Assembly (NCBI RefSeq): GCF_014205875.1
Contig: NZ_JACHEN010000014.1
Span: 1-64,000, forward strand
Origin: Anaerosolibacter carboniphilus
Lineage (GTDB): Bacteria > Bacillota > Clostridia > Peptostreptococcales > Thermotaleaceae
Direction of reading: 5' to 3'
Length of the DNA stretch: 64,000 nucleotides
In this document: positions 20,590 through 29,200 of the stretch, piece by piece
How positions within the stretch are numbered: position 1 is the stretch's first letter
Layout of the letters: every line of letters begins with the position of its first letter
Notes under the pieces: model-generated
What the model was told of the DNA's origin: nothing
What the model saw: the letters and a program-made list of their open reading frames with translations, nothing else
The model's database searches: none
Position numbers and translations under genes: made by a program

Positions 20590-20668
20590 AAAGGCAAACC
20601 ACTCGAAAGGGTGGGACGCAAAGCCATAGGGCCTTTCAGCGAATTGAATGGCAGCCGAGCTACCGAAA
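20590..20668 (+). promoter_or_regulatory. Cyclic di-GMP-I riboswitch (GEMM), transglutaminase leader
   Basis: A full GEMM-I match: AAAGGCAAACC, CGAAAGG, GGGACGCAAAGCC, then a second arm ending GGCAGCCGAGCTACCGAAAG. There is no terminator; the ribosome site GAGGAG (20669-20674) follows the aptamer immediately, so control is probably at translation initiation. An open frame in phase with the gene runs through the aptamer from 20611 and is not taken as coding. Confidence 0.92.
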
Positions 20669-20682
20669 GAGGAGTTTTTATT

Positions 20683-21480
20683 ATGAAAAAAATAGTGTCT
20701 TTTATAGCTGCATTCATTATATTGTTTACAAGCTTTGGATATGCTGTGGAGAAAAATTATCCTGCAGTGTTTGATAGTTCAAAAAGTAGATTGGGAATCA
20801 TCGGAGTAAACTATGGTGTTGGTAATAAGAAGGTTAAGTTGGTTGTAGAAAAAGGACAAGCCAAATATACATATAATTTAAAAGGCGATAAGAAGATCGA
20901 GAATTTTCCTCTTCAATTAAATGATGGGAATTATAAGGTTAGTATATTAGAGAATGTCAGTGGCAGTTCCTATAAAATTGTCGCAGCAGCCAATATTGAT
21001 GTAAAAGTAGAGGATAAGAAAAACGTATTTCTTAACTCGATACAGTTAATCGAATGGAATGACTCTATGAAGGCAATAGAGAAGGCGAAGGAACTAACTA
21101 GAAATTTAGACACAGATGAGGAAAAAATAGCAGCGATTCATGGATACATTGTTGAGAATATTCGTTATGACTATGATAAAGCTAGAAATTTGAATTATGA
21201 CTATCTACCAGTCATTGACACTACTTTTGCCACAAATCTTGGTATCTGCTATGATTATTCTTCATTATTTGCAGGTATGTTACGAAGCGTTGGAATTCCA
21301 GCGAAACTTATCAAAGGATATACAAAGAATGCGCAAGGATATCATGCATGGAATGAAGTTTATGCAAATGAAAAATGGATGATTATTGATACAACCTATG
21401 ATGCGCAAATGAAAGAAAATAAGCTGAAACATACAATCTACAAAAATAGCAGCGATTATGATAAAACATATGAGTACTAA
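20683..21480 (+). CDS. Secreted transglutaminase-like protein
   Basis: A 265-residue exported protein with a signal peptide (KKIVSFIAAFIILFTSFGYA). A beta-rich region (about 25-115) is followed by a transglutaminase-like Cys protease fold: Cys in NLGICYDYSSLFAGML, His in GYHAWNEVY and Asp in WMIIDTTYD form the triad. Bacterial members cut or cross-link peptides; the substrate is unknown. ATG 20683 is set by the ribosome site right after the riboswitch. Sharing the c-di-GMP signal with the sortase system suggests a joint surface or biofilm role. Confidence 0.88.
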   Translation: MKKIVSFIAAFIILFTSFGYAVEKNYPAVFDSSKSRLGIIGVNYGVGNKKVKLVVEKGQAKYTYNLKGDKKIENFPLQLNDGNYKVSILENVSGSSYKIVAAANIDVKVEDKKNVFLNSIQLIEWNDSMKAIEKAKELTRNLDTDEEKIAAIHGYIVENIRYDYDKARNLNYDYLPVIDTTFATNLGICYDYSSLFAGMLRSVGIPAKLIKGYTKNAQGYHAWNEVYANEKWMIIDTTYDAQMKENKLKHTIYKNSSDYDKTYEY

Positions 21481-21483
21481 TCA

Positions 21484-21513
21484 AAAAACCGCTCGAGATG
21501 AAGAGCGGTTTTT
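21484..21513 (+). terminator. Terminator of the transglutaminase gene
   Basis: AAAAACCGCTC (21484-21494) pairs with GAGCGGTTTTT (21503-21513). A stem of 11 bp with T-rich and A-rich flanks can work in both directions. Confidence 0.85.
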
Positions 21514-21609
21514 GCTTTGGAATACTTCATTATTTAAGTAGAAAATGGGTATACTGAGGTAAAGCAGAAATCACCTGAATAAATGAGAAAAAATTAGGGA
21601 GAGGATAGA

Positions 21610-22167
21610 ATGGATGAAAAAAATCAATTGGAGCGATACATAGATTTTGCTTTATACGGAACGCCAGAGATCAAAGCGGATGAAAAAAGAAACTGGTTGG
21701 GAGAATTTCGCGAAAGGGTTGTATTGGCACTCACGGATGAGCAAATACAAAGGGACGATGCCCTGCAACTGGTTGAAGAGAAAATGAAGGATCGTAGAAT
21801 AGATGCTCTGATTGTAAAAGGACAGGTCAATCAAGAAATCGCTGGCAAGCTTATGACGATCTGCCAACGGACAGGAAAAGACTATAGAAGCGTCAATCGT
21901 CCCGATTCAAAAGGAGATGTTGCCATGGTACTGGTCAGTGATGAAGCAGTCAATGAAGAGGAAGTGATCTTGGACACATCCACCCTTTTATCAGACCAGT
22001 TTTACAATGCCAGAAATAACAAGCTATGCAAGAAGCATATGGAGGAGCTAAGGGCCCAATATCCCCAATTTGAAAATCGTTTTGAGGAAATCAGTGTAGT
22101 AGATAAGATGATCGGCACAAAATGTGGCGTATGTGAAGATGAAAGAGATCTGGGTCCGCTGTATTAG
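21610..22167 (+). CDS. YueI family protein (DUF1694)
   Basis: A 185-residue cytosolic protein. LYGTPEIKADEKRNWLGEFR and the following ERVVLALT are typical of the YueI/DUF1694 family, whose function is not known. The C-terminal part adds KLCKKHMEELRA and a CGVCEDERDLGPLY ending, which is unusual for the short family. A ribosome site (AGGGAGAGG) precedes ATG 21610. No operon partner is evident; the next gene is nearly 400 bases away behind repeats. Confidence 0.7.
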   Translation: MDEKNQLERYIDFALYGTPEIKADEKRNWLGEFRERVVLALTDEQIQRDDALQLVEEKMKDRRIDALIVKGQVNQEIAGKLMTICQRTGKDYRSVNRPDSKGDVAMVLVSDEAVNEEEVILDTSTLLSDQFYNARNNKLCKKHMEELRAQYPQFENRFEEISVVDKMIGTKCGVCEDERDLGPLY

Positions 22168-22237
22168 TAGGGTTAGAAGCTTAAATAAAAGCTCTACTAG
22201 AGCAGTGTGTTATTATTAAGAAAAGATGTGCTCCATT

Positions 22238-22314
22238 GTTATTCTAAGCACAGCGAAGAATCTCAGGGTAAAGTGTTCAAATTCACAAGATCCTTCGCTA
22301 GTGCTCAGGATGAC
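22238..22314. repeat. Family A palindromic element, short form (77 bp)
   Basis: GTTATTCTAAGCACAGCGAA (22238) and the inverted CTTCGCTAGTGCTCAGGATG (ending 22314) bracket only about 25 bases, shorter than the 120-bp copies at 7.4 and 24.9 kb. Confidence 0.7.
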
Positions 22315-22444
22315 AGGCAGTTTTGCAGAGAATTTGCTGTGCTTACATTTTCGCTCAATATTAATAAAATGTAAGAACTCAACGGACAATTTTTCGCCGT
22401 TAAAATGTATATTCCCTTTTTGTACGGTCAATACTTTTAATAAC

Positions 22445-22515
22445 AAGGGAAGAGAGTAAGTAGAAAATATGTTTTCGTCCCCCTTTAACATATTTACTCA
22501 CAGATTCTCTTCCCT
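22445..22515. repeat. Imperfect 70-bp inverted repeat
   Basis: AAGGGAAGAGAGTAAG...AAAATATG is answered by CATATTTACTC...TTCTCTTCCCTT. It would form a long hairpin in the leader of the ywmB-like gene. It belongs to none of the three common repeat families here. Confidence 0.55.
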
Positions 22516-22551
22516 TTCTATTGCAATCATACCTCAAGGGAGTCGTGTATT

Positions 22552-23307
22552 ATGTTTGGAAATCAAATATTAAAGAAAAGAAAAACTGGACTTTATTTTT
22601 TGATTATTATGTATTTGGTTCTCGTCCCTTTTTATCAGTCAAAGGCTGGAGCAAAGGAAATTGAACTAAAAGAAGTCTTGAAAACATCAGGGGCGCAACT
22701 GGCCGAATACAATGTCAATGCCCATGTAGGGATCCTTGGAGAATCCAGGGATATGCAGGAAGCGGAAAATCTATGCTGGGATTTATCCAGAAGATTAGGA
22801 ATGAAAAAGGCAGTGATGGAAAGCAATCATTCAAAAGAAAATGTACAGACTTGGGTTACTGGAAAATACAAAGGGGAGCAGGATATTACAGTGATGGTTC
22901 AATCATCACAAACTGAAGCTGGAAAAGAGACGAACATTGTTGTTGATTTGATGGGAAAAGAAAAGCTAACCTCGATCCAAGAAATAGGAAAAGAACTAAA
23001 GGCGGTATTAGGGAGATATGGAGATGTAGAGCTATCTTCATGGGTATCTGGTACCTTTCCCGGGAAGAAAAGCAAAGAAGAACAAATGAATATAACTAGT
23101 AATATAATGGCTTCATTAGAAGCTAAAGAAATAGAAGGAATCCGAGAGGATCATCTCATCAGTATTGTTGGCTACAGCAAAATGATTCCCCAGTGGATTC
23201 GCTATGGTGGAAAAAAAGTAAATTTAAATATCGCCTTAAGATATAACTCCTATGAGGATAAAACTTATTTATGGATTGGGAACCCATTGATTTCTATTGC
23301 CTATTAA
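22552..23307 (+). CDS. ywmB: YwmB family protein
   Basis: A 251-residue exported protein with an N-terminal signal or anchor (TGLYFLIIMYLVLVPFYQS). Length, position before murA, and the repeated alpha/beta pattern fit the YwmB family (TATA-box-binding-like fold), which is of unknown function and conserved in spore-formers between atp and murA. The identification rests heavily on gene order. The start follows AAGGGAG. Confidence 0.7.
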   Translation: MFGNQILKKRKTGLYFLIIMYLVLVPFYQSKAGAKEIELKEVLKTSGAQLAEYNVNAHVGILGESRDMQEAENLCWDLSRRLGMKKAVMESNHSKENVQTWVTGKYKGEQDITVMVQSSQTEAGKETNIVVDLMGKEKLTSIQEIGKELKAVLGRYGDVELSSWVSGTFPGKKSKEEQMNITSNIMASLEAKEIEGIREDHLISIVGYSKMIPQWIRYGGKKVNLNIALRYNSYEDKTYLWIGNPLISIAY

Positions 23308-23417
23308 TAATATGTTACAAATTACCTAGAGGAAAAATATAATTGATGTAGAAATTTATTGAAAAAAGATGTATATTAGAATACGGCAGTAATAATCGAA
23401 ACAAAGGAGGACCCGAT

Positions 23418-24671
23418 GTGGCAAAAATCATTGTGGAGAAGAGTGCTCCATTAAAGGGGACCGTAAAAGTAAGTGGAGCCAAAAATTCAGTGTTGCCTAT
23501 CATTGCTGCATCCTTACTGGCTCAGGACAATTGTGTATTGGAAGATATACCTGGGCTAAAAGATGTAGAAGTCATCTGTGAAGTATTAGAGGCCATTGGG
23601 GCCAAGGTAAATAGCAATCATAAAGGAATTATTGAAATAAATGCATCGAAAATTTATGATATAGAAGCACCCTATGAGTTGATCAGAAAAATGAGAGCTT
23701 CTTTCCTGGTGATGGGACCTTTGTTAGCGAGGAGAGGGAAAGCTAGAATTGCCCTTCCGGGTGGATGTGCCATTGGTACGAGACCTATTGACCTTCATTT
23801 AAAAGGTTTCCAAGCTCTTGGGGCAAAGATCGAGTTAGGACATGGATATGTTGAGGCAGCGGCAGACCGTCTCATTGGAAACAAAGTGTATTTAGACTTC
23901 CCCAGTGTGGGTGCCACAGAGAACATTATGATGGCAGCTACTATGGCAGAGGGAACAACCGTCATAGAAAATGCAGCAGAAGAACCAGAGATTGTGGATT
24001 TAGCAAACTTTTTAAATAGTCTTGGCGCCAAAATCAAAGGTGCGGGCACAGATACCATTAAGATTCAAGGTGTGAAAGAATTGGGCGGATCGAAGCACAC
24101 TGTCATACCTGATAGAATCGAAGCAGGGACGTTCATGATTGCTGCTGCCATAACAGGTGGAGATGTAACCATTTTAAATGCATTGCCTGATCATCTCAAG
24201 CCCATTACGGCGAAATTAAGGGAATGTGGGATGACCATAGATGAATTTGATGATAATATCCGCGTAAGAGCCAATGGACAGTCTTTATCTACAGATATTA
24301 AGACACTGCCTTATCCAGGATTTCCTACAGACATGCAGGCGCAATTTATGTCTCTTTTAACAGTTGCTCAAGGAACCAGTGTGGTAATCGAAACGGTATT
24401 TGAAAATCGTTTTATGCATGTGGATGAGTTGAAACGTATGGGGGCCAATATCAAGATCGAAGGCAGAAGTGCTGTGGTGCAAGGTGTTGACAGATTGCAG
24501 GGGGCCCAAGTGAAAGCCACAGATCTAAGAGCTGGCGCAGCCTTGATTTTAGCTGGAATGGTTGCCGATGGACCTACAGAAATCAGTGATATCTTCCATG
24601 TGGACCGTGGTTACGTGGAGATTGAAGAAAAATTAAGAGGTCTAGGTGCCAAAATCCGAAGAACTGAATAA
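23418..24671 (+). CDS. murA: UDP-N-acetylglucosamine 1-carboxyvinyltransferase
   Basis: A 417-residue MurA that adds enolpyruvate from PEP to UDP-GlcNAc, the first committed step of peptidoglycan synthesis. [17 protein letters not shown] is the UDP-GlcNAc site and the catalytic Cys lies in [26 protein letters not shown]-like [16 protein letters not shown] is also present. GTG 23418 follows AAAGGAGG. Because the Cys is kept, fosfomycin would be expected to inhibit it. Position between ywmB and spoIID matches murAA of B. subtilis. Confidence 0.95.
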   Translation: MAKIIVEKSAPLKGTVKVSGAKNSVLPIIAASLLAQDNCVLEDIPGLKDVEVICEVLEAIGAKVNSNHKGIIEINASKIYDIEAPYELIRKMRASFLVMGPLLARRGKARIALPGGCAIGTRPIDLHLKGFQALGAKIELGHGYVEAAADRLIGNKVYLDFPSVGATENIMMAATMAEGTTVIENAAEEPEIVDLANFLNSLGAKIKGAGTDTIKIQGVKELGGSKHTVIPDRIEAGTFMIAAAITGGDVTILNALPDHLKPITAKLRECGMTIDEFDDNIRVRANGQSLSTDIKTLPYPGFPTDMQAQFMSLLTVAQGTSVVIETVFENRFMHVDELKRMGANIKIEGRSAVVQGVDRLQGAQVKATDLRAGAALILAGMVADGPTEISDIFHVDRGYVEIEEKLRGLGAKIRRTE

Positions 24672-24688
24672 ATTAACTGGGAAAACAG

Positions 24689-24717
24689 AAATGTGTCGTA
24701 AATCGGCACATTTTTTT
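24689..24717 (+). terminator. Terminator of murA
   Basis: AAATGTGTCG pairs with CGGCACATTT (one G-T pair) around TAAAT, followed by seven T in all. Confidence 0.85.
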
Positions 24718-24800
24718 ATTTGCTGTTCATTTCCCGGGAAATATGGAAAGAAAAGTTGAAAGTTGTAAGTTGAAAGTGGAAGAGTGTGGCAGGAAGTAGG

Positions 24801-24817
24801 GGCGAACAGTGTTCGCC
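24801..24817. repeat. Family C hairpin repeat
   Basis: GGCGAAC and GTTCGCC pair around a three-base loop, preceded by AGTAGG as in other family C copies. Confidence 0.6.
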
Positions 24818-24904
24818 AGTTTTGAACAGATCACAGAAAATTATAGTAAGGAGTGTATCATAGCTATTAACTTCATCCAAGCTTTCTAGAACCCCTCTCG
24901 GTGT

Positions 24905-25024
24905 GTCATTCTGAGCCTTAGCGAAGAATCTGATTACCTTTAAGCTAGGTCATTTAAAGCTTTTTGGATGTATTTCCTTTGGGTCTGAGATCCTTCGACT
25001 CCGTTTCACTCCGCTCAGGATGAC
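24905..25024. repeat. Family A palindromic element, full length (120 bp)
   Basis: GTCATTCTGAGCCTTAGCGA (24905) and CACTCCGCTCAGGATGAC (ending 25024) are inverted ends. Spacing and internal sequence match the 7444-7562 copy, so this is a defined element rather than chance palindromes. Confidence 0.75.
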
Positions 25025-25047
25025 AAATCATGGGTTAGGTCAGCACC

Positions 25048-25079
25048 TATACGGGTTGTATACCACACAACCCGTATAG
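25048..25079. repeat. Perfect hairpin upstream of spoIID
   Basis: CTATACGGGTTGT pairs with ACAACCCGTATAG (13 bp) around a short loop. It directly follows the family A element and resembles family C in form. Confidence 0.6.
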
Positions 25080-25106
25080 ATTCTTAAATACTATCCGCTC
25101 CCTGTC

Positions 25107-25133
25107 ATATTCTCTCCCAACCTATCATACAAT
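25107..25133 (+). promoter_or_regulatory. SigE-type promoter of spoIID
   Basis: ATATT (25107-25111), 14 bases, then CATACAAT (25126-25133) match the mother-cell SigE consensus closely. spoIID belongs to the SigE regulon in B. subtilis, which supports the call. Confidence 0.75.
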
Positions 25134-25184
25134 GTAAAGTCAATTTGTATTCAGCATTAAAGGGGACAAGGGGGAGAATAACGG

Positions 25185-26168
25185 ATGAGAAGTATTTTGA
25201 TGCTGTTAGCAAGTGTATTGGTGACAATTATTATCATACCTATGGTGTTGATTCAAAGCTGTGATGTATCAACTCCGGAGATAGAAAAGGAACAAATTGT
25301 TGAAAACAGTCAGATGGTCAGGGTATATATGCACAAAACTCAAAAAATCGTTGAAATGGATTTGGAAGAGTATATAAAGGGTGTAATTTCAGGGGAAATG
25401 CCTGCGAGTTTTGAAATGGAAGCGCTGAAGGCTCAGGCCGTAGCTGCGCGGAGCTATGCAGTCTCCAGAATCCTCAAGTTTAAAGATGGAGGTCAGCCTG
25501 CTCATCCAGGGGCAGAACTGTGTGATGATGTCCATTGTCAAGTATGGTTGTCAAAGGATCAATTAAGGGAAGTAAAGCCTAAATATTGGATGCGGGATTA
25601 CTGGCCTAAGATTGAGGAAGCAGTAGAAGAAACCCAGGGACTTATATTGACCTATCAAGGAGAGCCAATTGGAGAGCCTTTGTTCCATTCATCCAGTGGA
25701 GGTAGGACAGAAAACTCGGAAGATGTTTTCGCATCCGCGGTACCCTATCTAAGAAGTGTTGAAAGCCCTTACGAAGAAAATACGCCTCACTATGCAGAGG
25801 TGCAGGTGATTTCGATCCCGACGTTTATTGCGAAATTTAAATCGAAATACAATGACAGTGACATCAATGCATCCAATCTAAAAACAGCAATAAAAATTAT
25901 GGAGCGCAGTACTGGTGGCAGAATACTTAAAATGCAGGTAGGGAACAAGGCGGTAACTGGGAGAGAAATTAGAGAATTACTAGGGCTGCGGTCGGCCAAC
26001 TTTAAAATGACCATAGATAATAAGAACATTGAAATCACCACGTTTGGAAATGGTCATGGGGTAGGGATGAGCCAGTATGGGGCCAATGGCATGGCTTTAA
26101 ATGGATATAATTTTGAAGAAATATTGAAGCATTATTATGTGGGTACAGAAGTGATGAAAATGAAATAG
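25185..26168 (+). CDS. spoIID: Stage II sporulation protein D
   Basis: A 327-residue lytic transglycosylase with an N-terminal anchor (LLASVLVTIIIIPMVLIQ). It cuts glycan strands during engulfment of the forespore. The signature ISGEMPASFEMEALKAQAVA holds the catalytic Glu, LCDDVHCQVW has the Cys pair near the metal site, and the C-terminal GNGHGVGMSQYGANGMA is conserved. A near-perfect SigE promoter lies upstream. Confidence 0.94.
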   Translation: MRSILMLLASVLVTIIIIPMVLIQSCDVSTPEIEKEQIVENSQMVRVYMHKTQKIVEMDLEEYIKGVISGEMPASFEMEALKAQAVAARSYAVSRILKFKDGGQPAHPGAELCDDVHCQVWLSKDQLREVKPKYWMRDYWPKIEEAVEETQGLILTYQGEPIGEPLFHSSSGGRTENSEDVFASAVPYLRSVESPYEENTPHYAEVQVISIPTFIAKFKSKYNDSDINASNLKTAIKIMERSTGGRILKMQVGNKAVTGREIRELLGLRSANFKMTIDNKNIEITTFGNGHGVGMSQYGANGMALNGYNFEEILKHYYVGTEVMKMK

Positions 26169-26172
26169 AATC

Positions 26173-26253
26173 ATGGCTACTGGCTACTCGCTTCTCGTTT
26201 AAAGTTCAAAAATGCTGTTTTAGACGCTTTTAGCGAGTAGCTAGCAGCCAAAA
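26173..26253. repeat. Family B-like inverted repeat
   Basis: TGGCTACTGGCTACTCGCTT is answered by TTTAGCGAGTAGCTAGCAGC about 35 bases later. The unit GGCTACT differs from GTTAGTA but the design is the same. Confidence 0.55.
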
Positions 26254-26303
26254 GCGATAGGGCTATACCCGTTAGTGATTTGTCCAAAAATTTTTCCGCC
26301 CAT

Positions 26304-26331
26304 GTATGAATCCCCACCTTTTGGTAACAAT
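26304..26331 (+). promoter_or_regulatory. SigF-type promoter of the spoIIQ-like gene
   Basis: GTATG (26304-26308), 14 bases, then GGTAACAAT (26323-26331) resemble the forespore SigF consensus. The expected start, near 26338, gives a leader holding little more than the ribosome site GGAGGTG. Confidence 0.6.
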
Positions 26332-26351
26332 ACAAAATGGAGGTGTCATAT

Positions 26352-27200
26352 ATGGGTATAAAAAAATGGATAGATAGGAAAAAAAATAAAAACATATTTA
26401 ACAAAAAAGAAAATGGTATTTATAAATTTTTAGATAAGGAAGGGTTTTATGTTATCTTGTTTCTTTGTATTTGTATTGTAGCCACGTCAGCAGTTTGGGT
26501 AGCCAAAAACAATATTGATCGTTTGGCAGTGGAAAATTTAAATAAGTCATGGCTGCCAGAAGAAAAAGATATGTCTGCTCCGTCATTGAACCAAGAGACA
26601 GCAGAGAACGAGCAAGTGCCTGTCATCACAGTGGAAGAGAATAAAAATACAGAGGATGCGGCCCCAACCATGGCAGCAGAAGAGAATAAGGTTGAAAAAC
26701 CTTCCATATCAAAACCAGCAGAAGTACAAAAATCAGAAACTAAGCCTAGCGTGAACAGTGCTCCCGGGCCTGCCCAGAGTAGTAAAGCCGCTGCTATGAA
26801 GATGCCTGTCATAGGTACTATTGGAATGAATTATGCAGCCGATACCTTGGTGTATTCAAAAACACTGGATCAGTATGCTACCCACCATGGATTGGATATC
26901 ATTGCACCAGAAAATACGCCTGTTGTAGCAGCCTTATCAGGGGAAATCATAGAAGTGGTTAGTGATTCGAGGCTGGGCATTGTTATTGCTATTGCCCATG
27001 AAGGAGATATGATCACCAGATATGCAAACCTAAGCACCAGTGAAATGGTAAAGGTAGGAGATCAGGTTGAAAAGGGACAGACAATCGGTGGTGTAGGAAA
27101 AACGGCACTATTTGAAAGTATGGAAGAACCCCATCTGCACTTTGAAGTCCTCGTGGACGGCGCCCCTGTAGATCCAAACAAATACTTACCGAAGAAATAA
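26352..27200 (+). CDS. spoIIQ: SpoIIQ-like M23 peptidase family protein
   Basis: A 282-residue protein with one N-terminal helix (FYVILFLCICIVATSAVWVA), a low-complexity linker, and a C-terminal LytM/M23 domain (about 170-282). The zinc ligands look complete: HHGLDI (His and Asp) and HLHFEV (His-x-His). B. subtilis SpoIIQ lacks the first His, while clostridial versions keep it, so this one may be an active endopeptidase. SpoIIQ pairs with SpoIIIAH to join the two sporulation membranes. Place after spoIID and a SigF-like promoter support the name. ATG 26352 is set by GGAGGTG. Confidence 0.85.
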   Translation: MGIKKWIDRKKNKNIFNKKENGIYKFLDKEGFYVILFLCICIVATSAVWVAKNNIDRLAVENLNKSWLPEEKDMSAPSLNQETAENEQVPVITVEENKNTEDAAPTMAAEENKVEKPSISKPAEVQKSETKPSVNSAPGPAQSSKAAAMKMPVIGTIGMNYAADTLVYSKTLDQYATHHGLDIIAPENTPVVAALSGEIIEVVSDSRLGIVIAIAHEGDMITRYANLSTSEMVKVGDQVEKGQTIGGVGKTALFESMEEPHLHFEVLVDGAPVDPNKYLPKK

Positions 27201-27205
27201 AGTGT

Positions 27206-27354
27206 TTGTGGTTAGAAGTTAGAGGTTAGAGGTTGAAAAACAAAAACTTTAAAAAGTAAATAGAAAACAGGGCCTAAAGTTGCCCTGTCTTTTTCTTTAT
27301 GCTCTTTTAAAAACAATCTTTTATGTTTTACCGCTAACAGTTAACCGTTAACGA
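27206..27354. repeat. Family B element enclosing a terminator
   Basis: GGTTAGAAGTTAGAGGTTAG at 27210 is answered by CCGCTAACAGTTAACCGTTA ending near 27351. The arms enclose the terminator at 27266-27295. The element lies between the converging spoIIQ and spoIIID genes. Confidence 0.65.
27266..27295 (+). terminator. Terminator after spoIIQ
   Basis: ACAGGGC pairs with GCCCTGT around an eight-base loop, followed by CTTTTTC. Confidence 0.75.
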
Positions 27355-27364
27355 TGAATGTTCT

Positions 27365-27613
27365 TTATACGCTTCTGTACTTCAATTTGGTAGCTTTACC
27401 GCCTCTGATGTGTCTCTCTGCCTTGTTGTTGTCGAGTATTCCTTTTACTTGATTTGCTACTAGAGGGTTTATCTTGGGAAGTCGTTCCGTAACATCTTTA
27501 TGGACTGTACTTTTGCTTACTCCGAAAACTTTCGCTGTCTGTCGTACGGTTGCTTTTTTATTTATTATATATTCTGCGATCTCTAGTGCTCTTTCTTCTA
27601 TGTAATCTTTCAC
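27365..27613 (-). CDS. spoIIID: Sporulation transcriptional regulator SpoIIID
   Basis: An 82-residue DNA-binding protein controlling mother-cell genes. KATVRQTAKVFGVSKSTVHKDVTER is the helix-turn-helix and NKAERHIRGGKATKLKY the conserved basic tail. The GTG start on the minus strand follows AAGGAGGGGG. The gene faces its neighbours, spoIIQ and mreB, although in B. subtilis it reads in the same direction as mbl. A -10 like CATATTAT lies upstream on the minus strand, compatible with SigE, but no good -35 was found. Confidence 0.95.
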   Translation of the reverse strand: MKDYIEERALEIAEYIINKKATVRQTAKVFGVSKSTVHKDVTERLPKINPLVANQVKGILDNNKAERHIRGGKATKLKYRSV

Positions 27614-27849
27614 AGGTTAACCCCCTCCTTGATGATTCCTTTGTTAAATAATATGCACGAGCCATACTCGATAGAACTGAAAATCTCAACTTCCAGAATA
27701 TAGTTTGAAAAAGTTATGAAAAGAAAGAGGAATTATGTAATTTATAGCGAATACAAATACTGGTTATACAAAAATTGTTAGTACAAAGCATTGATATAAA
27801 AATATAGCGTCCAGTGAAAAACTGAGAGTTGAATGGAAGGTGATCGTAA

Positions 27850-28881
27850 ATGTTTGGTTTTGGTGCTGAAATAGGAATTGACCTTGGTACGGCTAGCGTA
27901 CTTGTATACATTAAAGGGAAGGGTATTGTACTGCAGGAACCTTCTGTAGTTGCCATTGATAAAAATACGAATCAATTATTGGCTGTAGGGGCAGAAGCTA
28001 GGAAGATGCTAGGGAGAACACCTGGAAATATCGTGGCCATCAGACCGTTGAAGGATGGTGTTATTTCGGATTATGAAGTGACAGAAAGAATGTTGCGTTA
28101 TTTTATAAGTAAGACTTGTGGAAGAAGAAGATTCTTCAAACCCAAAATTATCGTGTGCGTTCCCAGTGGCGTAACAGAAGTAGAGAAAAGGGCAGTAATC
28201 GATGCAACTACTGAAGCTGGCGGTGGAACAACCTATTTGATCGAAGAGCCTATTGCAGCCGCCATTGGTGCAGGGATCGATATCTCCAAGCCAGATGGCA
28301 ATATGATCGTAGATATCGGAGGGGGAACAGCAGATATTGCGGTAATTTCTTTAGGCGGTATTGTTGTCAGCGAATCTATTAAGGTGGCTGGAGACAAATT
28401 TGACGAAGCCATCGTTCGGTATATGAGAAAGAGACACAATCTATTGATTGGAGAAAGAACGGCAGAAGATTTAAAAGTGAACGTTGGAACAGCTTATCCA
28501 CGAAAGCAAAATGCAAAGATGGAATGTAGAGGAAGAGACTTGGTTTCAGGATTACCAAAGACGATCACGGTTAGTTCTGAGGAGATGTTAGAAGCTTTAG
28601 AGGAGCCTGTAACGGCTATCGCTGATGCAGTACATGCAGTTTTGGAGAAAACACCACCAGAGCTTGCTGCCGATATCAGTGATCGCGGGATTGTCATGAC
28701 CGGAGGCGGCTCATTACTCCATGGTTTGAACCAGTTGATTGAAAAGAGATCGGGAATACCTACCTATATTGCTGAGGATGCAGTGTCCTGTGTAGCAAAG
28801 GGAACAGGTATGTCTTTAGAGTCACTTCAAATATTGGAAAAAAGTATGATCAGCAGCAAAACCTTCAGCAGATTGAGATAG
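27850..28881 (+). CDS. mbl: Rod-shape determining protein MreB/Mbl
   Basis: A 343-residue actin-like ATPase that forms membrane-bound filaments guiding wall synthesis. Motifs are GIDLGTASVLVYIKGKGIV (phosphate 1), MIVDIGGGTADIAVISLGG (phosphate 2), RTAEDLKVNVG, and RGIVMTGGGSLLHGL (adenosine). The place between spoIIID and flhO corresponds to mbl of B. subtilis; it could equally be called mreB. The start follows GGAAGGTGATCG. Confidence 0.93.
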   Translation: MFGFGAEIGIDLGTASVLVYIKGKGIVLQEPSVVAIDKNTNQLLAVGAEARKMLGRTPGNIVAIRPLKDGVISDYEVTERMLRYFISKTCGRRRFFKPKIIVCVPSGVTEVEKRAVIDATTEAGGGTTYLIEEPIAAAIGAGIDISKPDGNMIVDIGGGTADIAVISLGGIVVSESIKVAGDKFDEAIVRYMRKRHNLLIGERTAEDLKVNVGTAYPRKQNAKMECRGRDLVSGLPKTITVSSEEMLEALEEPVTAIADAVHAVLEKTPPELAADISDRGIVMTGGGSLLHGLNQLIEKRSGIPTYIAEDAVSCVAKGTGMSLESLQILEKSMISSKTFSRLR

Positions 28882-29200
28882 TTGGAGATTAATGGTTAGT
28901 CGGTAGTGATGCCAGGGCATCCATGTAAATAGACGTGTAGGGAACGACGCCCTCGTCGTTCCGATATTAAATATCTATAATTATCTATTACGTATTTCAT
29001 AGGGGAGACTTCAGTCTCCCCTATCGCTGTAGATGAAGACTTTTGATGTGCTTCGCTTCAATGATTGTAGGGAACGACGCCCCTTGTCGTTCCGTTTGAG
29101 TACGAATAAAATTTTGCAAAGATTAATCCATTGCGAATCCCTTGATTTTTTATGGTTGCATTATAGGTCTAAAAACCTACATCTTTTCCAAAAATAGCAT
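28882..29200. repeat. Family C hairpin cluster
   Basis: GGAACGACG/CGTCGTTCC (28941-28962) and a near copy GGAACGAC/GTCGTTCC (29071-29093) flank ATAGGGGAGACT/AGTCTCCCCTAT (28999-29024). The first two follow GTAG. A trace of a family B arm (GGTTAGTCGGTAG) lies at 28889. No gene is visible. Confidence 0.7.

Noticed and set aside
20611-20682. N-terminal extension of the transglutaminase-like protein
   Set aside because: The open frame runs through the conserved riboswitch core; the ribosome site GAGGAG at 20669 and the signal peptide place the start at 20683.
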